NCBI GenBank assembly: GCA_023627715.1
Contig: JAMAHW010000084.1
Coordinates: forward strand, 62,001-126,000
Reading direction: 5' to 3'
Origin: Periconia sp. R9002
Lineage: Eukaryota; Ascomycota; Dothideomycetes; Pleosporales; Periconiaceae
Length of the DNA stretch: 64,000 nucleotides
Below the pieces are notes generated by a model. The model was given only the letters and a program-made list of their open reading frames with translations. It had not been told where the DNA came from and searched no databases. Positions within the stretch are counted from its first letter, which is position 1. Every line of letters begins with the position of its first letter. Made by a program: the position numbers and the translations under genes. Positions 45,190 through 57,300 of the stretch are shown here, piece by piece.

Positions 45190-46309
45190 GGTGTCTGATC
45201 CGATTTGATACCAAAGAGTTCCTCAAGGGATCTATGGGAGGAGCGCGTGTGAGAGGGAGTATTCAGCTTTGGCGGAAATACCAGCCGTGATATAGCAGAG
45301 TCGAACATCTACCATGTCTCCAATATAAATTGCCCTAGTAAGACTATGCGTCATGAGGTTGAGGATGATGCTTATCGAGACTCGGCTATGCAAGTGATGG
45401 CGCAACACCCCAACTCTAACTAAAAATCAGCTTACGTACATTACCACTTCTGGTTGGGACAGACATTGACCGCACTTTCTACTTTAATCTAGTGTTGAAC
45501 AGCGAGTTGGCAGAAAATTCACTTTTCACCAACATTCCATGTTAACAGCTACTCCTAGATTTCGCCAAACCCTTTAACGTAAATTGCCAGAGCTTGACAT
45601 CATCCCCTAAACAGTGACGCATTTTCTCAAAAAATTTGCGCTTTAATGTGCTTTCCCATTATAGAAAGCGTTGATACGTGCTTGTAATGAACATGAATGT
45701 TTCTTAGCGTTGGTCTCCAATCCGCACAAGAAAAGACGCGCACCATGCATCACTGATCGCACGTACCTATCAACATCACGCAGCTACGTGAAAGATTTTT
45801 TCTATTTGCTAATCGCGTTTTTGAAGTGCAATCCCTTTTAGAAGTTATTCGTCGCAGCCACAACGAAATAGTTCTGTCCAACCTATGTGAATAAGAAGTG
45901 GAATAACCATAGACGATATTCACAGTGAACACTGTATACATGTGTCACGATCTACGGCATTTCAACAGCATAAGAACAAACCGAACCCCCCGCATACAGC
46001 CTTGTGACGTTGTTGTCGACTCACGTGGGATCGCTTTGTTTGTCGCTCTTATTTGTTTCTCCTCATGTTGAGGGTCACATATCCCAGTAGTTGTGATCAC
46101 GAGAACGCATTGGGCTTGCTCTGCTGTTTGTGAGATGTTTGTATAGAAATCGAGATTTTATCCTTTATATATAATCAAGTCGCGGTGTGCGATAGTACCA
46201 AAAGATACTTCCATTGGTCGCTTGCTTTTGTCGATAAAAATTCCTGTAGTCTTGTCCTGCATCATTCGCACCTACACAAATTTGTTGATACACGAGAGTA
46301 TTCAACCCA
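45190..46309. other. Intergenic, divergent promoter region
   Basis: 1.1 kb, AT-biased, between divergently transcribed P450 and F-box-like genes. CACGTGG near 46023. No gene supported. Confidence 0.55.
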
Positions 46310-47746
46310 ATGGCAAATCTTGCTGACTTACCCAATGAACTAGCCACAATGGTTGTTGGATACATGCCACCATCATCACGAATATTGTCTCTAGCAGCAT
46401 TAATGCAAACGAGCGGATCGATTCGAGCACAGTACCAGCCATTCTACTGCCAGCAATTCAGACACATATCAGCCCGATCTCCATATCAGATGGCTTTGTT
46501 GGCTCATATACTGATCACAAACCCCGAGTTAGCATGTAACGTTCAAAGCCTAGACCTGATCGTCGAAGACAATATTGTTATTTATGAAGGAAAAAACCTA
46601 CCGAAAACTGTGTCGGTAAAAGCAAGAGAAATGAACTTCTGGTCTAAGAAATGGGCAGAACTACTTGAAAGATTTTCTCCCCATGCATTAACAGGGCTTC
46701 TGATAGCACTACTCCCTGATCTACTGCAATTAAGCGCTACAACTCGTCTGATCTCTTCCTACTGGAAGGACTGCCTCGACGGCATGTTTTACCAAGTTTA
46801 CTTTGATGTCCCTGCGGATAAGCACTCGCACATCACACCAGAAGCCTTATTTGGCCCTTCTGTTGCAAATAACCGGAAACTTATACCCCAGCTCAAGCGG
46901 CTGCAAAGCTGGAAATCAATTGGAAGGATGCCCTCTTACGCTTTTCATTTCTCGACTCTGAAGAGCGTTGAGCTTTCCGACACATTACTATTCGATGACA
47001 GTGGTAAATTTTATTGTTTTTCTCGCTACGCCCCAGCATTCAACACCATGGAAAACCTTGTTTTTCGCATTGATATATCTTACATGCATTTCCATATTAA
47101 TTGTTCTCAGGGAAGAAACATGGGGAAATACATCTGGGCTTTGCTATCGCGTTCTAACAATGTCAAGAGTCTCACCTTTATCTATCAGATTAGCGGCAAA
47201 TGTGATCGATACGATCTTACTTCAATAACGAATCGTTTGTATGACGATGTAGTATCATTCGACAAGCCACGCCTTGGGAACATTGGATATTACAACATAT
47301 GGATAAAGCGGCTACCACCCACTATGTTCCCCCAACTCTGTGTCACTAGGACTTTGGAAGCTAAAGAAAAGACACTCACTGAGCTAGCGTGGTATGGGAA
47401 TACGGATTCGGGCCACGAAAACTGGGCTAGGTATTTCCTTCTCGGCACCCATGACCATTCTTCCATTTTCAGGGTGGACGTGATAAAAATTTCCGAAGCA
47501 ACGAACAAAGTGGGGGAGCTCTTACCGATAATACTAGCATACCGAGATTCTAGATTCCGTCGTCTAAAGAAGTTGGAAATTGTATACAGCGAGGGGTATT
47601 ATGGGATTCACGATGAATTGTGCGAGTCACTGCGAGCAGCAAAACTCGATGTGAACACTTACCGAGAGGAGCCAGACGCTTATGTTCCAATACCGGATAG
47701 TTTTGATATCCAGAGTCAAGGGGATATTCAGAATCATGAAAACTGA
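46310..47746 (+). CDS. F-box-like protein of unknown function
   Basis: Single exon, 478 residues. The N terminus NLADLPNELATMVVGYMPPSSRILSLAALMQT has the LPxEL...I/V...L...L spacing of a fungal F-box, which would recruit targets to an SCF ubiquitin ligase. The rest has scattered leucine-rich segments (FSTLKSVELSDTLLF, RFRRLKKLEIVYSEG) as in fungal F-box/LRR proteins, without a regular repeat. Codon use is more AT-rich than in neighbouring genes, a trait of fast-evolving lineage-specific families. No signal peptide or membrane segment. The substrate-recognition role is inferred from family behaviour. Confidence 0.72.
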   Translation: MANLADLPNELATMVVGYMPPSSRILSLAALMQTSGSIRAQYQPFYCQQFRHISARSPYQMALLAHILITNPELACNVQSLDLIVEDNIVIYEGKNLPKTVSVKAREMNFWSKKWAELLERFSPHALTGLLIALLPDLLQLSATTRLISSYWKDCLDGMFYQVYFDVPADKHSHITPEALFGPSVANNRKLIPQLKRLQSWKSIGRMPSYAFHFSTLKSVELSDTLLFDDSGKFYCFSRYAPAFNTMENLVFRIDISYMHFHINCSQGRNMGKYIWALLSRSNNVKSLTFIYQISGKCDRYDLTSITNRLYDDVVSFDKPRLGNIGYYNIWIKRLPPTMFPQLCVTRTLEAKEKTLTELAWYGNTDSGHENWARYFLLGTHDHSSIFRVDVIKISEATNKVGELLPIILAYRDSRFRRLKKLEIVYSEGYYGIHDELCESLRAAKLDVNTYREEPDAYVPIPDSFDIQSQGDIQNHEN

Positions 47747-48044
47747 AGATTTTCTCGAAGGTGTTCTAGGAAGAATGAAAGATCTGAACATGTTGTTGTC
47801 GATTCGTGTGTTAACAAATCGGATGCTCGCATGGCAAGAGGCTGCAGTTACTGGAGGTATCAACAAAAGTTTCGTAGCATGCAAGACAAAAAGAAAAAAG
47901 CGTCCGTGACTGCTTCACAGACAAAGATAGTAATTGATCCCATGTTTTCTAGAGGTCGCTGAGTATGACATAACTATGTGACTACTAACTTACATTACAA
48001 TATCTTCCACCTACAAATAGCCCTGCCTGTCTACTCCTTACTTT

Positions 48045-50015
48045 CTATTTCGATTCAATTTCATATCTCTCCTTGAGCACCAGCACGCCGTTCTTGTCCA
48101 CCCTAACCTGCTCCGTCCAGAACTTAACCTCGACGCCAAACTCTGTAGTACCCGAGTCTATAATGGCACTGGTACTATTGGTGAATTCATCCAGAACCAC
48201 GTTCTCATCGGCCCCGTACCACAAGATCGTATAGGCCTCTGCGTGAGCATTCGGAACCTGTCTAAATTGTGCCAGGGGTAGGAGATCGAGGGTGACATTT
48301 GTAGAGCCGTCTGGCTGAGCAGTCTGGGTAACGTTGTCGATGAGGGAAAGTGGGGTTAAAAGCGACAACCATAGACCCTCAAGGCACGCGTTGCAGAAAT
48401 CTACAGACTGCATGTTGCGCATGAGGCATAGATGGTTGGTGGGACGGTATGTGGTTCGATTGGAGGCAGAAAACCTGTTTCAGAGCATGGAGATTGGCAA
48501 TTTGCAAATTGAAGGACTTTCGGGGATATGAATATTGGCACTTACGTAGGGAATATACCATGGAAGTTTTCGAAGTCGTGTCTAGAAGTAAATGGCAATT
48601 AGTGGTAGATCAGCTTCAGCCAGAGCCAAGTGACTCACGCCTCTCCGTACTCGAGTACCTCTGCATTGCAAAGCTGTGCGCTTCCCTCTATCGCTTTATT
48701 CCGCAATGTGAATGACAACACGTGTGGTCCGGGGCTTAGCGCTTGATCGAATTTAAGGTTATAGATCCAACGGTCCACGCCGATCACTGGGTTCACCTCC
48801 CAACCAACATCTTTTCCATCAATTTCGACGAGCAGGTCGCTGCTCGCCGTTACACCGCTAACGCTGAACTGAAGCAGGTAAGTATCGTAGGTACCAGCAG
48901 AAGTGAATGTAGCTCGCCAGCTCTGTGTCGTGTTCAATAATGTCCAAGGGTACGCCTGAAACGGCATGTTGGTTCGCTGAACTTTTGGCTCAGAGGCTGG
49001 GTTAGTGTACCTATATCGCGGGTACAAAGTTAGTTAAATGTAACTAGGGTGGTTACAGTACATTATCAGTCTCTCAATACGCCACACCACGTGGTGTCGC
49101 GGTAACAGACGACTCTGTACCTAGAGTTCAACATACCACTGCGACCAAGGAATTGAGTTTGGAGACTGCGCTGCGTTGACACCGCGGTAGACAGTGCCTC
49201 CATCATATTCTTCGCCTACACCAATGATCGAATGGCCTAATTCGTGGCGAAGAACTGAGGGTCCATTACCGGGGGAAGCAGTGGTCACCGTAAATGTTCC
49301 GCCTAATCCTCCGTAGTAAGGGTCGTTTCCAAGAAGAATGGGGTAGTCACAGGCATCAGTCGAATCACACGCTGCACGCGCAACCTCGGGTTTGTCATAA
49401 TACACACCACGTAGCTCCGTGCCGTCACGGTAAAGTCCGTAGACGGTGCTGCCAATCCGGTTAAGATGGGGTGCGTTGAGGAGTCAACTACAAGGGGACG
49501 TACTCTAAAGGCTTTCCACCGACACCGACGCCACTCTTGAGGAAAGTCAGAAAGCTCCATTATGTTGCTTGCAAAGGGGAAGGACATACTTGAGCGCTTG
49601 CAGAAAACCCTGCCCAGAAGTTCATTAATGGTAATACATCCGCGAACGTTTGCCCACTTGTGACGTTTGTCGCAAGAAACATGGCATCTGCGAAGAACTT
49701 CTCTTTCTCCTCCTCAGTATCTACAGTTATGCATATGTAATTAGTACGATGTTTTAGGTCACGTAGGACCATTAGGTGTGACGTACACCCATCACCGAAG
49801 AAGATGAAATCAACCCGGTTGCTCGATGGCCCGTTTACAATGAGTGGTTGAATCTCTAGAGGAGGTGCAGCTGCGCTCTGCCTTTTTGGCAGACTCAGCA
49901 ATTTTTCAACATTATCTGCTGAAAACGCTCCGTCCCACTGGTGCTCACAAAACTGTCCAAGAACGAAGGGTGCAGCTGTGATAGCGGCTAGAAGATATTT
50001 GATGGCGCTCATCAT
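48045..50015 (-). CDS. Secreted M64-family zinc metallopeptidase
   Basis: Seven exons (50015-49787, 49720-49590, 49535-49504, 49448-49137, 49010-48639, 48581-48546, 48474-48045) give 513 residues. MMSAIKYLLAAITAAPFVLG is a signal peptide. The early motif VDFIFFGDGYT is typical of the M64 (IgA peptidase-like) family. The zinc site is RHELGHSIIGVGEEYDGG (His 199, Glu 200, His 203), with GVYYDKPEVARAAC and YPILLGNDPYYGG just upstream. The middle is a beta-rich region (residues 230-370), and RNMQSVDFCNACLEGLW closes the catalytic half. A beta-sandwich-like C terminus follows. Fungal M64 proteins are extracellular with unclear substrates. Every junction keeps frame and family motifs. Exons 3 and 6 are only 32 and 36 nt. 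Start at 50015 or the adjacent ATG at 50012. Confidence 0.9.
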
Positions 50016-53000
50016 GGAGTCGCGCTGTGAGTAGGTATGAGTAGTCCTCCGCTGGTGAAGCTGTGGTCGAGCACACCCATTTGTATTTATGCCCCTGCCA
50101 TCCAATACGTCAGCCAATAGTTGATGGTGCAGATAGTTGTAGGGATAGTGCTACCTTCTAGAAGTGGTTTAGCCATTGTGGACTTGGCGATGATAAGAAG
50201 AGGGGACCACCATCCTCATCCAGACTATCAGATGACTGGACTGGGAACACAGAAGTAGGAAAATATGCTGCTTTTAGTATTTATGTAATATAATATGGAA
50301 CAAGCCATTGCGCCTGGGTAGATAACACTACTGGCAGAACTGCACTGTTTGTTATTTTATTTTCGCAATTTCCACTTTTGAACCTTATGAAGAAATGCAG
50401 TAATGAAAAATCATCAAGTCCCTGTGATTACCTCTTCTAGTACTTTTTCCGTTTAAGATACTTGGCAGAGTTTTACATACATATACTAACTACAATAGGT
50501 CCCAGAAGCGGGGGAGTTAGAGTGGTTAGGGTTATTGATGCTTCCAAATACGACTTCTACAATCCTGTCTCCTATCCCACATCCAGAAGTATCTTGAATA
50601 ATCATTGACCTATCTCATGATTTTTAAGTAATATAGAAGAGAAATATGTCTCTTCCAATCAATTGCAGACTGAATGAGATCACTGGAAGGCTCGTGTCAC
50701 GTGACCACTAGGCTTAGATTATCTTCACGCCACTTCCGATCGTAAGCACCCTGCTCCATATGCAGGCTACTGTCGTTTTTAGAATTAGACTCCTCGATTC
50801 TTCACAAGGGAATCTTTCTATATGTATAGCAAACTGATTAGCGGAGGCGACGATGAGCGCAATTATCTCGCCGAACTGGCCCAAGATCTCCATCCCTCTG
50901 CCTCTTCGTCATCTACCGACGTCGAGCTCTTAGTAGTTATATCAGATTATCTCTCTATTACATCCAAATGAGATCAACTATTTAAATTGCAACGGAAAGC
51001 GTAAATGCGACTGATCATGCAGGGCGAGCACCATCGTTCTCACCGGCCTCCCCCACGCAATACCTCCTTAACCATTCATGTGCTTTTCCTGAAACTGAAA
51101 CGCAAAATGATTTCCCCTACGTAAGCCATATGTCTTCCTCTCTAAAGTTTCCGGCAAATCCTCCTCTGGATTCCATTGTTTTTATTTTCGACACAACCTA
51201 GAACAAGAAACGGATTTCTAAGGGTTTTACTGAGAATAAATAGAACAAGATATGTGATTTGGATGCATACCTAAAGCCGTATCACGCAGCTGCAATCGCC
51301 TAGCCGGTGCTTTTTGACGTGGACATCTCCAAGTGGGCTATCGTGGCATCTGACAACAAGCTGTTGGGGGCCTTTTAGACCAGTTCCTCCTATCTTCTTA
51401 CAAGATGTTCGTACCTTTTTTTCCCAAAAGACATATTCCTCCAAGACCTGGCTTCGGATGCACCGACCACTGCCCTTCACTTTCAGTGAACGATTTACTT
51501 GCTTCGGCATGTGTATGTTCATCTTCCCATTCATTCTTGACGATTGTACCGTCAACCATACCCTTCAACCAACCTACCAGTTACTTGGTAATCTAGCTAA
51601 ATTTTAGATACCTAAGAGTTTGCTGTAAAGATTACAAGTAGAATTGGGAATATTACATAAGTTCAAAACCTTGTAAAGGTTATCCTCACAATAATTTCAG
51701 CAGTATTCATCTTAGACACACTTATGAATACCAACGGTGTAGACAAACTCAGGTGAAAATACACTCTTACACGCCCAAAGCAATCTCGATGAGCGAGTAG
51801 CTTAAAATTTCCCAACCACCAGCTATCGTGCCTAGTCTGAAGAACAAGTGGGCTGCAGTATAGATAGGATAGAGCATCTGGAGGTTCTAAATTAAACTTG
51901 GTTATTACTATTTCAGCCATCTACCTTACCTTCATTGACCTCTTCTGGTCCCCATATCTGGGAGGAGCTCCCATCTACATACAACGTATTTGGTAATATA
52001 TATCACGCAACATTCATAGGCTCAAAATTGGATAGGTAGGGCCTTGAGGTTACTACCCCCGCGTGCTACGGTGTCCTTCTTATCTTAATCAGAAGTCATT
52101 GAGTTTTCACATACTTAAAAACATCTCGCATACCTTTTTAATCAATGCTTTTAATTATTCTTTACGCCCTTAATACACTAACCGGTGAATAAATAAAACC
52201 ATCAACTACTCCCCAAATATCACTGTTCCCCTTCTCACTTCTCTACCCATCCATCTATCCAACCAATGAATTCAGTAACAAAACGTATGAAATCATTATA
52301 CAAGTCTGAATTCAGCACCCTGTAATCTCATTATGTTGTCCTCCTAATTCATGCCCTATTCTGTATGGTTGAACAGCTGATTAGATACACAGTTAAGTCC
52401 TTGCATATAAGTTTGTCCGGAATTTGTTTATCGGCTTTTCTTTGTAGATTCAGGGTCAACTGTAGCCTTATAGGAGACTGCACTGTATAGAATAGCTCTA
52501 TCCTTCTCGTGGCAACATAAACAGGGATTGGCTGATTACGCATAAGTTGACACTATCAGGTTAGGTGGTAGATTATACTACTTATTCCTGATACACGAGA
52601 TTGATATTAGTTTAAGTAGACGAGGATATAGTTAAGATTGAACCTGTAGGGTTTCCAGAAGCGTACCAATCTATCAAGCTAAGCGTACCCCCGATGAGTA
52701 TATTCGTAAGAGGTTGAATTTTAGAGGCACTAGGTGGTGAACATGAATAACCGATTCAGCGAATGGTATGGAAAGAACAGCTAATACCTGAATGAAGGTT
52801 TCTTAGGTATAGCATATGGGATACTGATATGCTGAACGCTTTGAAATTAGGGTCTCGCGCTAGTTATCACTGCTACCCCCGTTCTTTCTTTGCAATGAGA
52901 TTGAATAGGACCGAATTACTACCTGGGATATCCCTGCCCGAATACCCGCTTTTTGTTCTAAGATTGCGTCACACCCGAGAGTGGTTTCGCCTGTTGATTA

Positions 53001-53413
53001 TGGGGTGCACATATATCCATTTACTTTTCTATCATGCATGTCTACAATTCGATAGGCAGTTACATAACGATAGTTTGAAGGAAGGACGCTTTGCGATCTT
53101 TATTGGGTCTAACCACACACATCGCTAGTGGCATGTCTATATGGGGTATAGCGAGAGGAAACATTTGAAAGGGCGTTAATGATCACGTGAAATGAAGAGT
53201 GGAGATACAAAGGAAATGCTAATCTAAGAAACATCGTCGCTTTCGTCACCACGTTGGTTTTGCTCATGTTGTACTAGGTTCACTGAGCATTAACAAGGAT
53301 TCCATGGGTTCGAGTGGTTGGGCAGGGCGAACGGGAATAATTTGCACTTACAAAAATCGATAATAACATTAGATATAGACACCCCTGACAGTAACCAAGC
53401 CAGGGTTTAGGAT
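50016..53413. other. Gene-poor AT-rich stretch
   Basis: 3.4 kb, clearly AT-biased, with no coding sequence I can support. Two short open frames near 51271-51607 overlap on opposite strands and show no domain. GTCACGTGAC at 50696-50705 and ATCACGTGA at 53182 are the only motifs noted. It could hold decayed mobile DNA, but I saw no terminal repeats. Confidence 0.5.
50696..50705. promoter_or_regulatory. GTCACGTGAC palindrome (E-box type)
   Basis: A perfect palindrome identical to the one at 5921, about 680 bp upstream of the metallopeptidase start. Possible bHLH site; function not shown. Confidence 0.35.
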
Positions 53414-54334
53414 TCAGGTCACTGGCAGTAAGGACAGCACAGCGGTCCAAGCGCACCACAACTGCCAGGTCGAACGATCCTCGGCCTGATCCTTGTATCG
53501 CAAACACCTCCATGCCACATACGCCCCGAACGCTGACACGAGCGCAAAATTGCCCATCCCCACTTGACACTGGAGTGCACAGATGGGACCCCACAGAGTA
53601 ATCGGAACCGCGAGAGACCAGCGCGCAAAGCCGTCGCCGAAGATGAGAGGGACGGTGTTGCGACCGCGCGCTTTGTCGCCAGCTTGATCTTTCATGTCTT
53701 GCACGTGCATGGTAGTGAAGATAACGGCGCTATACATCCAGATCCACGCCGTCCCGGCCTCGGCCACTCTTGGCAGGTGCGGACCGACTCCGTGGACGCC
53801 GAGTGCCACCTTCAAAGAACTTGAATTAAAGACACCGAAGGCCAGCGAGATGATGGCGTTGCGCAGAACCACACTGTCGTCGCTGACTTTGAGATCGTTG
53901 TACACCCAGCATCCCACGATGATGCACGCCGTCTCTGCTCCTGTGCTCAAGTAGTAGTGGTTGAAGGCGAGCACGGCGGGAATGGCAATCTGCATAGCTT
54001 TACGGACTTCACCCCGTGTCATTCGTCCGCTGGGAATGGGTCGCCATGGTTTGTTGAGTCGGTCTTCTTCCACTGCTTCCCGCTGGTTCGCGAGGTCGAA
54101 GATGAAGAGGTTGGTCCAATTGAAGAGGATGACGAGCGGTATCCGAAGAAGAATCTCGAGTCTGGAGGAGAGGTTGGGATGATAGACGAATGGAGCGCCG
54201 GCGAGCGCAGTGCAGACGCCGAAGACGGTGTTGGGGATCACAAAGGTGGCGAAGTCGTCCTGAGTGAAGAGCCAGAGGTTACGCAGCGCCTTTGCGAATG
54301 CCACCAAAGGCGCATACGTCGCGGAGACGGACAT
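53414..54334 (-). CDS. UbiA-family prenyltransferase
   Basis: Intronless, 306 residues, strongly hydrophobic with about 8-9 helices. The first Asp-rich motif is NLFIFDLANQREAVEEDRLN (Asn 75, Asp 80, Asp 91) followed by KPWRPIPSGRMT; the second is VQDMKDQAGDKARGRNTVP (Asp 213, 216, 220). These bind the magnesium and diphosphate of the prenyl donor in UbiA enzymes. It resembles small fungal UbiA-like prenyltransferases of unknown acceptor rather than the longer Coq2 or haem O synthases. No terpene cyclase or polyketide synthase lies within the window, so a meroterpenoid role is not supported. The frame ends PVT, with no sign of truncation. Confidence 0.88.
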   Translation of the reverse strand: MSVSATYAPLVAFAKALRNLWLFTQDDFATFVIPNTVFGVCTALAGAPFVYHPNLSSRLEILLRIPLVILFNWTNLFIFDLANQREAVEEDRLNKPWRPIPSGRMTRGEVRKAMQIAIPAVLAFNHYYLSTGAETACIIVGCWVYNDLKVSDDSVVLRNAIISLAFGVFNSSSLKVALGVHGVGPHLPRVAEAGTAWIWMYSAVIFTTMHVQDMKDQAGDKARGRNTVPLIFGDGFARWSLAVPITLWGPICALQCQVGMGNFALVSAFGAYVAWRCLRYKDQAEDRSTWQLWCAWTAVLSLLPVT

Positions 54335-57300
54335 GATGTGATGGGGACGGGTAACGGACAGCGAGATTGTGACGAACGATGGTTCAGATGGGAAAAAAGA
54401 AAAAAAAGGTCGGATTCCACGTACCGCTACTAGTACTCCCGTCCCCCGCGCCTATTCCTTTGGCATTTTACCAACTTCCACGTGTGGGACCACACACGTG
54501 GGGCGTATCCAACCCCAAGTGCGGCGCATGTCTACGGCGCGGTTGTTGGCAGTTGCAGTTGGGTATTGAATTTCCAAGAAACCCCTGTCTTATCCAGGCC
54601 CTGGGTGGGTCCGGTAGCCCGCGGTTGCATACACGGGGGGGTGGTCGTAGGCGTCTATCGTCACCCATTCCGGTCCCTTTCGGCGAGTCTAGAGCAATTA
54701 AGTGTTCGTCATTGGCCTTTGGGACCTTTTGACAGCGGGAGGCGCGCATAATCAATCCGTATGATGCCTATCGTGAGCACTGCCGGCGCCATATCCTTTC
54801 CGAATGCGGGATATCAATGGAGGAGAGGGGAACAAAAAAGGGTCATCCCACGGGCCACCACCAAGAGGGGTCCATGTCCCTTCCGGTAAACCACTGTCGA
54901 AGGCGTCGGATAGTGGGAACCTCACTCACGCCAGCAAAATCCTTCTCAGCCACAATCGCACCCCTCATGCACATGGCAACCTGATTTGCATGAATTGCGA
55001 CAATGCTATCATTCTACATACATAGAACTATAACGCTTTCGGTAGGCATGTTCACGTGGATCGTATTTCCAAGTAAAGTGCTGAATTAATCGCCTCGGCC
55101 ACGCCGTCATTCGTTGATCACAAGGGTCGAGAGTACAAGACGAAAACATGAAGTAAAAGAAATCCCGACTTGTGATACGCGACGCTTACGAAATATCCAA
55201 CGCGCCAATGGATCCCTTGCGACACTCCAAAACATCCGCGCGGTGTCATCCAACAACCGCACGACGTGTCTCCAAATTTTCCCTTCCAACCAGAGAGTCT
55301 CAGAACCTGCACGCACGCTCCAGCCCCTGATTCGCTACTAATAGCGCCGGCGGCCTGACAGGTGAATCGAATTCGGTAAACCAGTGCAGGCCCAACTACT
55401 CAACGTGGCAAAGCGCACTCAAAAACGTCGAAGGAAAATACGAAAACGAGGGAGGGGTTTCTCAATCCAGTTTCGCTCACCCCTCAAGCTGAGCATTGAC
55501 CGGCCGCTAACTCCAGTATGACACCATCCGGGATTAGCATTCGGCAGCTAGCTTAGTGGGTTTTGTGGGTAAGCTTGCGCTATCGGAGAAGGGCAAGTAG
55601 AACTTCTAGTGTTTGAACCGAGCGCGGTTTTTTCTTCTTGGCCTTGTTTGCCGCTGACATGGCGAGGATCGGTAGGTTGTATGGGGTATGGCAGGAGGGC
55701 ACGGACTTATATTAGAATTAGGACTGGGAGGGTGACGTGCTGTCGGGTCGACCGTCGAACGGATGAACGGACGGGAGCCGGACTTGGGTTGGGTTGGGAC
55801 TTGAAGTCGGTGGCAGGATTTGGCGAGCGACACTCGACCGGTACAAGGTGGTGTGTCATATGCAAATGTCAAGCCCTCGACTGTCCGTACACGCGATGCA
55901 ATGGGTAAAGATAATGGATGGAAGACTGGGATAGGACTCCCTCTCCCAGACGCAAGTTTTGTAGCTGCAGTGCAGTCGGGGAGCTGCGGATGCTGAATCC
56001 TTTCTCGTGTAGTGCCAAATTGGCGGCACGCTACAAATACCAACACTTTTAGTGTTGTTCACTGCCAAGTGGATACCTAGTTACTCCGATGTCTATGTCG
56101 TGCACAAGTCAAGCATTTTCACATTAAGACACTCGCTTACACTTGCTGATCAGTCCTCGTGGCAAACTCACCGTTTATACAGTCTCTTACCTGCTTATTC
56201 GCAGATTGCGGCAAGGGAAAAAAAATCAAGAAAATCCCGACTATGCTTGAAACAGAAGGTGGCGGCGACGCTTATATGGGCCTAGCTCCAACAGCGCGGC
56301 ACAGTCGTGATCAAATCGGATCTCTATTTCATGTGCTATCGCATTCCTTCTGCTGAACGAACAGTCTAACAAACACTCAACTTCACGGTCGGTGCTCTCA
56401 TACATCCAACTAGCCCCTGTAGTGCATACGCCGTTGCCATGTGTATATATTTCCTAGCACTAAATTTCCGCGCGGATGGCGGCGGATGCTTGTGTAAACT
56501 ACTGTTGTGTCACCCACCCTTTATCCGGAACTTGGCAACGTGGAGTGTAAAATATCGGAGGCGGGGTGAGAACGGGAACTGCCGTCATTACGAGAGTCCA
56601 CATAAGCGCTCGGGCCGGTTCGACATCTACATCCTTCCTATATCTCTGCCTTGCATGATGTAGGCCGTCGTGTTGTGGAAATGATAGGTCAATGGGAGTA
56701 CCCGTGCCGTGTCAATACTTTTGTACTTGTACGAGGGGGCTGCGCCTCACACGTAACGGGCATATTGCAGTCTTGGCTTATGCTTCATATGCAGGCGGGT
56801 GGTGTAGCTCTAGGAACCCAACGGGCACGGCTTGCGCGAACAAAAACTCTGCCCTCAAGAATCTCACTCGCCGGACTTCGTTCGCAAACCAAATATGTAG
56901 CTTACGCACTATCCATGAGGTGTGATTAGCATAGAACAAAGCTATAAGCATGAAGTTTTCACCAACATCAATAAGGCGGTAAATGGATACGTCAAACCCA
57001 ATTGATGGTCAATCTTACACTTTTCCCATGTGCTTATTTCTCCTTGAGGGCACTTTCCTGCATCCTGTGTGACCGCCACTCTGCAGCATCATCTTCCTTG
57101 AATTGTCTTAGCACTGATTTGTACGTATGTTCTACACTCCATATCCTTCTTGGTCGACTGCAATTCTCTGCTGGAGTTTTAGCTGAAGGTAAAACATCCG
57201 ATCGAAGGTGTGCATGATCTGTAACGCCTGTGCCGTCGGAAATTTCTTTCTTCCGATCAATGCTATGTACCGATCGATCGATCCAAGGACATGTGTGCCT

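Noticed and set aside
51271..51607. Two overlapping frames on opposite strands in the AT-rich desert
   Set aside because: No domain or start context; not enough to call a gene or transposase.
43238..54334. Secondary-metabolite cluster (P450 plus UbiA-type prenyltransferase)
   Set aside because: The two genes are 8 kb apart with an F-box gene and a peptidase between, and no synthase or terpene cyclase is present.
55606..56046. 146-codon Pro/Arg-rich minus frame
   Set aside because: GC-rich fortuitous frame overlapped by a plus-strand frame; no motif.
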